Origin: Enterococcus plantarum
Lineage (GTDB): Bacteria > Bacillota > Bacilli > Lactobacillales > Enterococcaceae
Direction of reading: 5' to 3'
Length of the DNA: 64,000 bases
Assembly: GCF_001730295.1 (NCBI RefSeq)
Contig: NZ_MIKA01000012.1
Span: 124,001 to 188,000 of the forward strand
Made by a program: the position numbers and the translations under genes. The notes below the pieces were generated by a model. That model made no database searches, was not told the DNA's origin, and saw only the letters and a program-made list of their open reading frames with translations. Below are positions 52,987-62,209 of this stretch, piece after piece. Every line of letters starts with the position of its first letter. The stretch's first letter is position 1.

Positions 52987-53016
52987 TAAAAAAAGCTGAA
53001 CATAACTGTTCAGCTT
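52987..53016 (-). terminator. terminator of the YdeI-family gene
   Basis: AAGCTGAACA (52993-53002) and TGTTCAGCTT (53007-53016) form a perfect 10-bp stem; on the minus strand a TTTTTTTAC tail follows. Confidence 0.9.
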
Positions 53017-53026
53017 AACTTTCTAC

Positions 53027-53593
53027 CTATTCAAGCAAGCGCCCGTTGTCATGCCAAGCACCATATATTTTATTGGCTTTGGTGTTCTCAATAAATTTAT
53101 CTAATCGTTTTTCAAACAATTCAGGTTGATGTTTGTACGTTTGAATTGTGTCAATCCGAATACGCCGATATAATTCTGGAAAGTTTAAGAACATTTCGTA
53201 GATTTCCATATCCTCTTTCAGTCGTTCTACGATAACCGTATCGATTTGAAAAGGAGTTGCTGTCATGTCCGGCAAAACATTCCTACCTTGTTCTGTTAGC
53301 AAACCTAGTTTTTCCAAACGGCGAACACGTTCTTTATTCAGTTCTGTCCAAGGACTTTTTTTCGCTCTTGGTGAAAGTCGTTGTGCTGTTTGTGTTTCTG
53401 AAACTTTCTTTTTAATACCGTCAATCCAGCCAAAGCACAAGGCTTCTTCTACTGCATCTAAATATTGAATTTTATTTGGTTCAGGTTTGATACTGACAAT
53501 GCCCCAACAACATTTTGCGGTTGTGCTATTTGTGTTTAGCCAGTCTCGTAGTTCTTGTCTGGTTGTGATGGGTAATAGGTTATCGATTTGCAA
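53027..53593 (-). CDS. YdeI/OmpD-associated family protein
   Basis: A 188-aa cytoplasmic protein of the YdeI/OmpD-associated family: TTRQELRDWLNTNSTTAKCC, EALCFGWIDGIKKK, QRLSPRAKKSPWTELNKERV and LDKFIENTKANKIYG are the characteristic blocks. Some relatives have been linked to protection from bacteriocins or antimicrobial peptides; the molecular function is unknown. The gene is monocistronic between a repeat and a terminator. Confidence 0.87.
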   Translation of the reverse strand: MQIDNLLPITTRQELRDWLNTNSTTAKCCWGIVSIKPEPNKIQYLDAVEEALCFGWIDGIKKKVSETQTAQRLSPRAKKSPWTELNKERVRRLEKLGLLTEQGRNVLPDMTATPFQIDTVIVERLKEDMEIYEMFLNFPELYRRIRIDTIQTYKHQPELFEKRLDKFIENTKANKIYGAWHDNGRLLE

Positions 53594-53983
53594 GCATTTA
53601 ACTCCTAATTTATTTTCAACCGATTTTCAATAACACTTTGAATCTTCTTTTCTATAAAAGATACTAAAACATCAAGCTTATGAAACTAAATAGAGTTGAA
53701 CGTAAAAGGCAAAAGAGCCTGGGACATAACTAAAAACGTTATGTTTCAGGCTCTTAAAAACCGAATAAACGGTGGGCGCAGAAGCAACTCCTTCGGAAAT
53801 AAGCCGAAATTCACAAAAATTTGAAGAGCAATTTTCGTAAATTTCTTCTTATTTCTCGGAGTTAAACACTTCTGTCCCAACCTCCTTTGCCAAAAATTTT
53901 CAACTACTATTTGATGCTTCATTTCGCTAACAATAATTTAATCGTAAGTTTCTCGCACTGTAATTCCTCTATTTATTAAAATA
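53594..53983. other. intergenic region containing repeat copy C
   Basis: No gene. Bases 53715-53884 are repeat copy C; the remaining sequence on either side is AT-rich and unremarkable. The surface-assembly operon ends at its right border. Confidence 0.5.
53715..53884 (+). repeat. dispersed intergenic repeat, copy C
   Basis: The 170-bp form of the repeat, almost identical to copy B except for the latter's 51-bp insertion: GAGCCTGGGACATAACTAAA hairpin, CGGTGGGCGCAGAAGC, CTTCGGAAATAAGCCGAAATT stem, TTATTTCTCGGAGTTAAACA, CTGTCCCAACCTC end. The first (CTGGGACA) and last (TGTCCCA) blocks are mutually complementary, so the whole unit can fold on itself. Confidence 0.92.
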
Positions 53984-55657
53984 TTAGTCAATTTTTCGCT
54001 TCCTAATGAAATAAATTAGTACGAATCCCCAACTAATAGTGCTAATCCCAAAGGAAACCTTTTGAATTAGTGTACCAACATACCAAACCTTCAATTCTCC
54101 TTGACCTGATACTGTCACCTCTAAAAAGCCATGCATGTCCGCTTTTTCAAATTTTCTTGCATCATGAACTTTACTAAAATCTCCAGTTCCTTCTACATGA
54201 TAACCTTTGTAATAAAGAAGGGGGAAAATTAAATTTGTTTGCTGTGCTACATCATAAGAAAGTGTAAAAATATTTCTCTCTCGTTTCATATCAGTAATCG
54301 TTACGCCTTCCCCTGACGGATTAGATAACAAACCCGTCGGAGCCATCCAAGAGGTCATGCCACTTGGTAAGAATTCAACGCCATATCCGAGTTCCTTTTG
54401 TCCATCAATTGCTAAAAATTCCTCGTATTTCGCCTTCCTTCTAGCTCCATTGCCCATTGTTGACATCTGACTATGAAAATTGCTGATTAAAGTACCTATT
54501 AGCAATAGTGCAACGAAACCAACGACTACTTTAGGTTTCGAAAAAGCTAGTTTAGTCACATTCTCTGCCACTGCCCATAAAGTACAAAATGTCACAAGTA
54601 AAAAGTACCTAGAAGGTAACTGAACCATGTTAAAAATTGTATCATGAAACAGCCAATGTGGAAAATAACTCGTTGACAGTATGAAGAATAGGAGGGCAAT
54701 TAGTATGAGCTGCTTCCCTAACGATGATAGCTTCATAATTCGAAGCAATGAGATTAAAAGCAACCCCATTACAAGAAGCCCCAGATTGTTATATCCTGAG
54801 TTTTTTACACCGATTTCGAGATACTGCCCTATTGTCTTAGCTGTCTTTTGTAGGTAAAAGACTGGATTATCTTGCACTCTTAATCGTTGAAAAGTAAGTT
54901 GTTCTCCCATCGGAAACAACGATACTGCCACTAACGGAATCGTGGTAAGTGTGGCAAAAAAGAGACTACGTAAACGCGTCTTTTCCCTCCATAAACGTCT
55001 TCCATTCATAACTAAGAAACAAATGATAAGTAGGATAACAAGCCCCGCCGTCAGCAAATGAGCAAAAAATATAAGTGCCATCCCGATTGGTAAAAGAAAC
55101 CACTTTTTCTCATCACCAAATATAATTAAATAAATACCAACAAACACAAATGGAAAGAGCATAATCGCCAAATATTCTCCTACTGCTGCCCGAAACACCA
55201 CATCCGATAATCGATATGAAGATAATCCATATAAAAATGCGAACAAGAAACTCTCTCTTTTTTTACGATGAAGATACAAAAAAGAATGGTACGCAATTAC
55301 AAAAGTACAAAAATTAACTAATAGAATAAATATTACATAGCTTTGAATTAACGAAAGACCCGTTAAACGAAAAAGAGCAGCCGGATACAAAAAGAGATTT
55401 GGATAAAAAATCCCTGTTGCATAGCCCATCCCACCTGTTAAAAAGTAGTTAATTTGAGGAAAGTAGTCTCCATTAAGAATAGATCCTGCTAAGCCCTCTA
55501 TGCGGCTTAAATGAAAGCTTAAATCGTCTCCATAAAAAATCGTTTGATTGTGTAAAACAGTGAAATAGATACTCCCAATACTTAAAAAAAGGAACACCAG
55601 ATAGGGGGGCCATTTTGGCAATTTTTTTAGTTTTTGAGTCCACGTAAATTGTCTCAT
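53984..55657 (-). CDS. polytopic membrane protein (6-PTPS-related / GT-C-like)
   Basis: A 557-aa integral membrane protein with about 11-12 helices up to residue 430 and a C-terminal extracellular beta-rich domain closed by one more helix. The first loop has GDDLSFHLSRIEGLAGSILNG, an acidic motif at the position of the GT-C catalytic loop, and EYLAIMLFPFVFVGIYLI later; this matches the bacterial PTPS-related membrane family. AAGGAGGAAAAA fixes the start at ATG 55657. Last gene of the WxL operon, so a role in surface glycan or polymer transfer is inferred. Confidence 0.75.
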   Translation of the reverse strand: MRQFTWTQKLKKLPKWPPYLVFLFLSIGSIYFTVLHNQTIFYGDDLSFHLSRIEGLAGSILNGDYFPQINYFLTGGMGYATGIFYPNLFLYPAALFRLTGLSLIQSYVIFILLVNFCTFVIAYHSFLYLHRKKRESFLFAFLYGLSSYRLSDVVFRAAVGEYLAIMLFPFVFVGIYLIIFGDEKKWFLLPIGMALIFFAHLLTAGLVILLIICFLVMNGRRLWREKTRLRSLFFATLTTIPLVAVSLFPMGEQLTFQRLRVQDNPVFYLQKTAKTIGQYLEIGVKNSGYNNLGLLVMGLLLISLLRIMKLSSLGKQLILIALLFFILSTSYFPHWLFHDTIFNMVQLPSRYFLLVTFCTLWAVAENVTKLAFSKPKVVVGFVALLLIGTLISNFHSQMSTMGNGARRKAKYEEFLAIDGQKELGYGVEFLPSGMTSWMAPTGLLSNPSGEGVTITDMKRERNIFTLSYDVAQQTNLIFPLLYYKGYHVEGTGDFSKVHDARKFEKADMHGFLEVTVSGQGELKVWYVGTLIQKVSFGISTISWGFVLIYFIRKRKID

Positions 55658-55723
55658 TTTTTCCTCCTTTTCTGAACGATACAGCACAAATTGAGAGGAC
55701 AACCGTCCTCTCAAACATCAAAT

Positions 55724-56464
55724 TTATTCTGTCTTGTCCGATATATTAACATAAAATTCTCTTAAGACGCTATTTACATCGAAGGATACTTGAATTGATT
55801 TTAATAACGCTTTTCGCTTGTACGCATCTTCACCATTTTCAATGATCGGAAGTGTTTTTTCGCCGATATTTCCTTTGGCATCACTATATATTTTATTATA
55901 TTGCTTTAATCCTTTTTCAATCCCTTTAATAGTAATAACATCAGCCATCTCTTTTGACAAGCTAGAAACTTGATCTAATAATAATTTTGCATCATCTGAT
56001 TGATTCAATATTAACAACGTCTGGCTATCCAAACGAATTTGTTTTTTTTCAGCATTAAACAGGTAACTCAAATCAATAACCGCGTTAATCTTTTCAACTC
56101 CATTTTTCGAGAATGAAAAGACTTTTTTAAAACTAATATTATTCTCTGTCACAAAGAGACTATAATCAATCCGTTCATCCAGTCCTAATTTTTCTTTAAA
56201 AGTCTTCTCTAAAACCTGATTTGATTCCTCATAAAAAGGACCTGTAGAAACATTAAATTTCCCCGTTAATAGTTTCATCGCTTCCTCTTCACTTTGAATG
56301 TCTGTAAAATCATAATTTCCAAGATATGCAGTTCTTTCTCCATGCCAAGCTTGCGCTTGTTCCTCTTTAGTTAAACTTGCAAGACTATTATCTTTTGCTT
56401 CTTTTTTCGAACATCCCACAACCATGAAAAGAGATATGAGAATGATTAGCGTTATTTTTTTCAT
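55724..56464 (-). CDS. lipoprotein of unknown function
   Basis: A 246-aa lipoprotein: signal peptide MKKITLIILISLFMVVGC with the lipidated cysteine at 18, followed by a polar, mostly helical/beta-mixed domain (YLGNYDFTDIQSEEEAMKLL, FSFSKNGVEKINAVIDLSYL). No family recognised. It lies 15 bases after another lipoprotein gene and before the polytopic protein gene, inside the WxL operon. Possibly an accessory factor of surface assembly. Confidence 0.7.
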   Translation of the reverse strand: MKKITLIILISLFMVVGCSKKEAKDNSLASLTKEEQAQAWHGERTAYLGNYDFTDIQSEEEAMKLLTGKFNVSTGPFYEESNQVLEKTFKEKLGLDERIDYSLFVTENNISFKKVFSFSKNGVEKINAVIDLSYLFNAEKKQIRLDSQTLLILNQSDDAKLLLDQVSSLSKEMADVITIKGIEKGLKQYNKIYSDAKGNIGEKTLPIIENGEDAYKRKALLKSIQVSFDVNSVLREFYVNISDKTE

Positions 56465-56479
56465 TTGTTTTTCCCTTCC

Positions 56480-57451
56480 TTACGGTACTAATAACGTATA
56501 GACTTGTTCTTTACTGTCTATCCCCTCATTTAGTTGAAGTTGAAGCGATTCTTTTCCTGATAATTCATATAATAGAACACCTTCAATCGTTTGATTCGGT
56601 TCGAGATTACTCATGCCATTTCTCACCAATTCTTCAACTTCATAGGAGGTATTCTTTTTTGGAATCGAAGCTGGTTTAAGGAGCTGGCTTCCTTGCTTAA
56701 TTTGAATGCTCTCTTCCCAACTAGCTGGTTGAATCACATCTTTGTCTTGATTCGTTAGTGTGTATCGAAGCATCACCAACTCTTTTTCATCATCACCAGA
56801 CATTTTCCCTAATCCGGTAATCATCACTCGATAGTGGTCTTTTTTTTCTAAAGTGATTTCTTGGCCATGCTCTTTTTCCGCTTCCTTTGCTGCTACTTCT
56901 GCATCATAGGCTGTTTGTTTCACTGTTTCGATAGAAGCATCAATAAGTTTCACACGATCCTTATAACTAGTATCATTTGCAGAGTAAAACATGAATTGAA
57001 TAACACCATTTTCAGTAAAAAGACAATAAAAATGTGCCCAAGAACGTTTGCTAGCTACAGTAGTTTCAAAGGTGAATTTGAAGGCTTTTTGCTTATTGAC
57101 AGTGTATTCTTTCATATAAACATCTTCTGCCTTTTTATAACCATTTCGATTCGCAAGCTCACTTTGAGTTCGTTTGCCAAATTCTTTCTCCTCAACATCT
57201 TTTTTTGGAAAAATCAATACAAACATGCCCGAATTGCTTTTACCATCCTGCGCCCCAAAAACAGCTTGTTTACCATACTGTTCCGTAAAATTTTCCTGCT
57301 TCTTCCAATATTTTGGTAATTGAAAGGTATACGTTAGCCCTGATCCTTCTACTGTCTCTTTTTGCTTTTCAATCGGCTCTTTTGAACAGCCTGCTAAAAA
57401 CGACACGGATATAGCTAGGATTAAACACAGATAGTTCCACTTTTTTTTCAT
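56480..57451 (-). CDS. lipoprotein with C-terminal DUF5067-like domain
   Basis: A 323-aa lipoprotein: lipobox SFLAGC with cysteine at 22. Residues about 30-170 look like a PsbP/DcrB-type alpha-beta fold (GLTYTFQLPKYWKKQ, FVLIFPKKDVEEK, KAFKFTFETTVA). Residues about 200-320 (VMITGLGKMSGDDEKELVML, RYTLTNQDKDVI, LLYELSGKESLQLQL) resemble DUF5067, an immunoglobulin-like lipoprotein module. It begins one base after the YfhO-type gene stop, so translation is coupled. Confidence 0.72.
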   Translation of the reverse strand: MKKKWNYLCLILAISVSFLAGCSKEPIEKQKETVEGSGLTYTFQLPKYWKKQENFTEQYGKQAVFGAQDGKSNSGMFVLIFPKKDVEEKEFGKRTQSELANRNGYKKAEDVYMKEYTVNKQKAFKFTFETTVASKRSWAHFYCLFTENGVIQFMFYSANDTSYKDRVKLIDASIETVKQTAYDAEVAAKEAEKEHGQEITLEKKDHYRVMITGLGKMSGDDEKELVMLRYTLTNQDKDVIQPASWEESIQIKQGSQLLKPASIPKKNTSYEVEELVRNGMSNLEPNQTIEGVLLYELSGKESLQLQLNEGIDSKEQVYTLLVP

Positions 57452-57452
57452 A

Positions 57453-60071
57453 CTATTCTTCCTCGTTTTTTCGTACTATTTTTCTATGATGTTTATCAGT
57501 AAAGTAAATATAAAAAATAAACAACAGAATACAGCTCACAAATAATACTGCACCAATGGTGAATCCTTCTGGTAAAAATATCAATTGGAGGGTATGTTTA
57601 CCCTTTGGTAAATTCAGCGCTATAAAGGCTTCCTTGAAAGACTCAACTTTTAGTGGTTTACCATCAATTGTTGCTCGCCAACCTTTATCAAAAGGAATCG
57701 TGGTTAATAAGACTTGTGCGTTAGACAATTCTACCTCAGTAGAGGCTTTGCGCCCTTTCACCTGCCAATCGATCCCTTTTTTCTGAATAGCTTGAACAGA
57801 TTGCTCAAAAGCCACCGTGTCTAGTAATAAAACATCTGGCCGTAAAATTCGAAGAAGTGAATTCCCACGATAGACAACCTTGACAGGTATTACCGTTGGT
57901 TGATCATAATGTCCTAAATTGTAATATTGTCCTACTTTTTTCATTTCATGTGTACGAGTAATCCCATTGACAGTAACCTCTGCTTTAACATCTGACATCA
58001 TGGCAGTATCTTCCGCAAATAAACTCAGATATGCTTGTGTATTTGCAGGGACTGATACTGTATATTGAAGTATTTTTTCTTTGCCAGGGGTAACATCCGA
58101 GTAATAAACAAAATCCCCCTCTTGTTCGATTTGAACATTCTCTGTGTTCACTTGCTTTGGTTCTGTAAAACTAACAAATGAACGTTTTTCTTTAGAAAGA
58201 TAATCTAGCAATTCTGTTTGATTTTTTACAGCTTCTTCTTTATAAATTCCTTTGTCTGTTAAAATACTTAACGGCAGACTCAATCTATTTTCATATAATT
58301 GATAGTCTTTTTTCTTCGCTACTTGCTTATATCCAAATTTCATCGGATCTTTTTTAGCTAAATTGTAGCGAATCCCTAATAAAGAATCCATTATTAGTGT
58401 ATTATTATCATACTCAATAACTAAGTTTGTACCTTCTGAACGAAATCCCAAACTGTTCATATACATAGAGGAATGACGATTCCTTATGGATGAAAACATA
58501 CTGACACCACTGTATCCCACATTAAAACTTTCGTTGATTGTCATTCGGTCTAAATTTGCAACGCGAGAAAAGCTGTTGTTTTCCCCTTTTGTTTGATCAA
58601 CCAACGTTTGAATCGTATCATAATTTTTCGTATACGCTTCCCTACTTGGATACGTCCAGTCCGCCTGAATTCCTTTCATCATCGCTTGCGTATTTAAACC
58701 AATTTCGAAAATGACTAACAGAACACATAGCCCAAAAAGAATCCCTTTTTTTTGTGGAAATTTTTTAAAAAGCAAAACAATGATAACTAGATAAGTAGCT
58801 AAAAAAAGGACGGTCCACAAAAGCTGCTCACTTGTTAAATAGTCATATTTTTTCTTATTGGAAAAAAAGTACGCCAATAGAAAAATAGACAATAAACCAA
58901 TAACAATATTCACTATTTTGTCGACCTCTTTTTTCTCCAGTTTCTCTAAACCATAGCCTGCTAAGACTAAGGCAAGAAAAGAATATAAAAAGCTAAATCG
59001 AAACAGCAACATATTCGGTGCATGAAGCCCATGCCAAAATAAATTGAGTGGTTGAATATAGACACTTGCAAGAATAAAAAGAATCAGGCTACCATAAGCG
59101 AACTTTTGTCTCTTGGGAATAGCATTACTAAGAAAATAAAATAGAAAGAAAATGAGTGGAAAGATTCCTATGTAAAGAAATGGCGCACTGCCAAACTTTG
59201 CCGTATCATAGACCCCTACCATACTTTTGACAATAAGATCCCAAGGACCTACATCCGGGGTTAATAGTTGCTTAATCTCGGTCAATGCTTCTCCATTATT
59301 TCTTAAATCCAATATAGTAGGCAAAATCACTACCATAGAGGCGCCTCCCGCTAGAAAAGATGTTACAAAATAGGGAAGAATGCTTTTTTTATATTGCTTC
59401 GCATCCGTTGAGAATCTCGCCCAATAATAAAGAAAGGAAAAGACCCCAATCATAAAAGCCATATAAAAATTAGACACAAATAAAAACAGATAGCTAACAA
59501 AAAGCAACATTGGTTTCCTTTTGTCCATCAATCGATGGATTCCTAATATCACCAACGGTAAATAAACCATCCCGTCAAGCCACATCATCATAGGAGAATA
59601 GGCAACTGAAAAGCCTATCAATGCATAACTACTACTTAACAAAAGTACTAATATAGACGGTAGTTTAAACGTTCTGTTTGCAAAAATATAAAAAGATCCA
59701 CCCATTGCACCAAATTTCAGTAATGTTATAATATACATAGCATCTGGCATCCTACTGTTATCAAAAAAATAGACCAAAAATGTAAACAATCCATTGACAT
59801 AGTATGCTGATAACGCCCAAAAATTTAACCCTAAAGAACCATACCAGGTATAAAAAATACTCTGATCACCGTGGAGCGCATTGTTGTAACTGGCATAAAA
59901 ATTAGACAGTTGATGAAAGGCATCGCTTGCCATTACTGTTCTCTCGCTGCCTATGTAAATCCCCATCCAATAATACGAGATGCCCATAATCAGAATTGGA
60001 ATAAGGATACTTAAAAAAAACAGACTACTTCTTTTAAAAAAATTATGTGATTGTGGTTGCTTGCTCTCCAT
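57453..60071 (-). CDS. YfhO-family polytopic membrane protein
   Basis: An 872-aa membrane protein of the YfhO family, linked in Bacillus and Listeria to glycosylation of lipoteichoic acid and related GT-C enzymes. About 12-14 helices occupy residues 15-480, with the acidic first loop (MASDAFHQLSNFYASY) typical of the family; a large extracellular beta-rich domain (about 490-830) is followed by one last helix and a basic tail. Hydrophobic profile and size fit. Second-largest gene of the WxL operon; acceptor and donor are unknown. Confidence 0.85.
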   Translation of the reverse strand: MESKQPQSHNFFKRSSLFFLSILIPILIMGISYYWMGIYIGSERTVMASDAFHQLSNFYASYNNALHGDQSIFYTWYGSLGLNFWALSAYYVNGLFTFLVYFFDNSRMPDAMYIITLLKFGAMGGSFYIFANRTFKLPSILVLLLSSSYALIGFSVAYSPMMMWLDGMVYLPLVILGIHRLMDKRKPMLLFVSYLFLFVSNFYMAFMIGVFSFLYYWARFSTDAKQYKKSILPYFVTSFLAGGASMVVILPTILDLRNNGEALTEIKQLLTPDVGPWDLIVKSMVGVYDTAKFGSAPFLYIGIFPLIFFLFYFLSNAIPKRQKFAYGSLILFILASVYIQPLNLFWHGLHAPNMLLFRFSFLYSFLALVLAGYGLEKLEKKEVDKIVNIVIGLLSIFLLAYFFSNKKKYDYLTSEQLLWTVLFLATYLVIIVLLFKKFPQKKGILFGLCVLLVIFEIGLNTQAMMKGIQADWTYPSREAYTKNYDTIQTLVDQTKGENNSFSRVANLDRMTINESFNVGYSGVSMFSSIRNRHSSMYMNSLGFRSEGTNLVIEYDNNTLIMDSLLGIRYNLAKKDPMKFGYKQVAKKKDYQLYENRLSLPLSILTDKGIYKEEAVKNQTELLDYLSKEKRSFVSFTEPKQVNTENVQIEQEGDFVYYSDVTPGKEKILQYTVSVPANTQAYLSLFAEDTAMMSDVKAEVTVNGITRTHEMKKVGQYYNLGHYDQPTVIPVKVVYRGNSLLRILRPDVLLLDTVAFEQSVQAIQKKGIDWQVKGRKASTEVELSNAQVLLTTIPFDKGWRATIDGKPLKVESFKEAFIALNLPKGKHTLQLIFLPEGFTIGAVLFVSCILLFIFYIYFTDKHHRKIVRKNEEE

Positions 60072-60100
60072 AGTTTCCTCACTTCGACTTTCTTTTTTTG

Positions 60101-60721
60101 TTACTCGATCAATCCCATTTTCGAAAATGGATAATATCTACCAAGGACAGTTCCTTCAATTTGATTCCTTTGGATTAGCCCTAACTGACGACTATCCTTC
60201 GAATGATTACGGTTGTCACCCAATACAAAATAATAATTTTTAGGTATTTCCTTAAATGCATATAATTCTTTCGCGATTTTTTCACTTACCCATATTTTTA
60301 ACGTACTATCTGGTAACTCTTTTCCAGCTAAATAGCTGTTAACCTCTGGACGATCCCCTTTATTTTCAATCGTTTGATTAAGATAAAGCGTATTGTTATC
60401 AAACCAAATCGTGTCCCCTGGAATACCGACCACTCGTTTCACATAAGTCATGTCCGAATTGTTTAACGGGTTGAATATAATTAACGAGTAACGTTTAGGT
60501 ATTGCGTTTTTTTTCACAAATAGCCTATCATTATCTGCTAAGGTAGGAGCCATTGAATGTCCATCTACGCGATGGGGGATAATCGCAACAAAAAAATACA
60601 CACAACCTACTAAGGTAAGCAATACTATAAGATTTGCCGTATTTATAAAGTCGCGGATTCCCCACTTTTTTTTTTCTTTCTTTTTTTTGTGCTTTTTCTT
60701 GTTATTAAGCTCTTTCTCCAT
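60101..60721 (-). CDS. lepB: signal peptidase I
   Basis: Membrane-bound S26 peptidase that removes Sec signal peptides. A 206-aa protein with a very basic N-terminus, one membrane helix (about 29-48), then the catalytic serine at 56 in GHSMAPTL and the general-base lysine at 95 in YVKRVVGIPGD; boxes D and E are clear (FVLGDNRNHSKDSR). All catalytic residues are present. It lies directly after a non-catalytic homologue in the WxL operon and probably processes or assembles the operon's exported proteins. Confidence 0.93.
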   Translation of the reverse strand: MEKELNNKKKHKKKKEKKKWGIRDFINTANLIVLLTLVGCVYFFVAIIPHRVDGHSMAPTLADNDRLFVKKNAIPKRYSLIIFNPLNNSDMTYVKRVVGIPGDTIWFDNNTLYLNQTIENKGDRPEVNSYLAGKELPDSTLKIWVSEKIAKELYAFKEIPKNYYFVLGDNRNHSKDSRQLGLIQRNQIEGTVLGRYYPFSKMGLIE

Positions 60722-60739
60722 AACTTCCCGTTCCTTACT

Positions 60740-61507
60740 TTAAAATCGTTCCATCGTATGTAACGGCAATAGTCTCATTTCGACGATACCAATCACATCT
60801 TTTTTCTGTATATAACCAAAGGTTCTACTGTCTAAAGCGAATTGTCGATTATCTCCCAATACAAAATAGTGATCCGATGGTACTTGATCTTTTTTAAATA
60901 GTTCTACTAGCGTAAAATCTTCAGTATAAACGGTTCCAGTAGAGGAAATTTGTTGGAGCTTCTCTTCTAGAAAGCGTTCTACGACCGGTTCATTATTCAC
61001 ATATAATTGATCGTTCCTATATTCGATGATTTCTCCAGGAAGTCCAATCAACCGTCGTACTTCTTTTTCATTCGTTTGAGGATTTTTATAATAAATCAGC
61101 TTAAAGCGTCTTAATTTCCCAAGCTTGTTCACAAATAGTCGATCTCCGTTATTCAAAATCGTCACCATACCATAATCTGCGACTTTCGGGATACGAAAGG
61201 TAAAATAGTGAATAACGGAAATAAAACTTACTACAATGATCATCGTTAGCAGAAGCTCTTTATAAATCTTTTTTAATTGATTTTTCTTTTTTCTAGAACG
61301 CAGGACTTGCTGCGTTCTTTTCTTTCTTTTAACCGATTTTTTTTTACGTTTATGATTCATTGTGTTATTAGGTTGCTGCTTTTTCTTCTGTTGTATTACT
61401 TGAGTGTGGGGCTTTTTTTTACGTTTATTTGATACTTGTGCACCTTTTTTTTTCCTTCTTGTCTGCTTACGTTTTTCTTTTGTGGGCATTGTTGAATGTT
61501 CTTTCAT
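60740..61507 (-). CDS. signal peptidase I homologue lacking catalytic Ser and Lys
   Basis: A 255-aa S26-fold protein with a very basic cytoplasmic N-terminus of about 80 residues (many K/R runs), one membrane helix (about 86-104) and an outside domain. Box B is VADYGMVTILNNGDRLFV: glycine 113 stands where the catalytic serine should be. Box D is EVRRLIGLPGE: arginine 151 replaces the catalytic lysine. Box E (FVLGDNRQFALDSR) is intact. It should not cleave peptides; inactive SipA/LepA homologues act as pilus assembly helpers in streptococci, so a chaperone or scaffold role is plausible. The frame also opens with GTG at 61522 immediately after the previous stop. Confidence 0.88.
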   Translation of the reverse strand: MKEHSTMPTKEKRKQTRRKKKGAQVSNKRKKKPHTQVIQQKKKQQPNNTMNHKRKKKSVKRKKRTQQVLRSRKKKNQLKKIYKELLLTMIIVVSFISVIHYFTFRIPKVADYGMVTILNNGDRLFVNKLGKLRRFKLIYYKNPQTNEKEVRRLIGLPGEIIEYRNDQLYVNNEPVVERFLEEKLQQISSTGTVYTEDFTLVELFKKDQVPSDHYFVLGDNRQFALDSRTFGYIQKKDVIGIVEMRLLPLHTMERF

Positions 61508-61522
61508 CACAAGCACCACCAC

Positions 61523-62188
61523 TTATTGTTTTTTCTGTTTTAATGCCGACTGATTGACGTCAAAGGTTTTAAATACCGTTTGTTGTTGCTGTTTAATTTT
61601 TTCAATATCAGACAGATATTCACTACTTTTTTCTTTTGTCAAAGCACCAGTTGACTGACTATTTAAGTTGACACCTAATTCCTTCGAACTAACATAGTAC
61701 CGTTTTAATAGCTTTTGTCCTTTGAAAGATAACGAAGCTGATGGTGTATTACTACTATATGAAACCAATAGGGAAATCATGTTTTGCAATTTTTCCTGTG
61801 ATTTTTGTGCATCTGCCCCATTCTCAATTTTTTTTAGTTCTTCTTCAATAGCATCTACCAAAAAATAAGTCTGGATAATAATATCACCATCTTGCTTATT
61901 CAAGTTTGTCATTTGATAATAACGAGAATAGCCCGCAGCTCCACTACACATAATGGCAAAAATAAACAATAGAATAGCCGTCTTTAAGCGATTTCCTTGT
62001 TTTTTCTTTAATTGAAGATAATGACGTCTCCACTTCTTGCGTTTTATTTTGTTCTTAGGTCGTTTTTTTTCCAATAGTTGAACTTTTTTTCTATTCATTA
62101 CCCTTACAGTAATGGCGAAGAAAGAAAACAGAAAAAATAAAATAGCACTTGATAAAAATATGATAAATAACCAATCTAATACACTCAT
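61523..62188 (-). CDS. two-helix membrane protein with extracellular coiled coil
   Basis: A 221-aa protein not assigned to a family. Helix 1 is at residues 5-30 (WLFIIFLSSAILFFLFSFF), a highly basic cytoplasmic loop follows (30-68), helix 2 is at about 70-88, and the last 130 residues are outside with coiled-coil tendency (VDAIEEELKKIENGADAQK, YLSDIEKIKQQQQTVF). It lies between the DUF916-type gene and the dead signal peptidase gene, abutting the latter. Probably part of the same membrane assembly. Confidence 0.7.
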   Translation of the reverse strand: MSVLDWLFIIFLSSAILFFLFSFFAITVRVMNRKKVQLLEKKRPKNKIKRKKWRRHYLQLKKKQGNRLKTAILLFIFAIMCSGAAGYSRYYQMTNLNKQDGDIIIQTYFLVDAIEEELKKIENGADAQKSQEKLQNMISLLVSYSSNTPSASLSFKGQKLLKRYYVSSKELGVNLNSQSTGALTKEKSSEYLSDIEKIKQQQQTVFKTFDVNQSALKQKKQ

Positions 62189-62209
62189 AGTATCTATCCC
62201 TCGCTCCTC

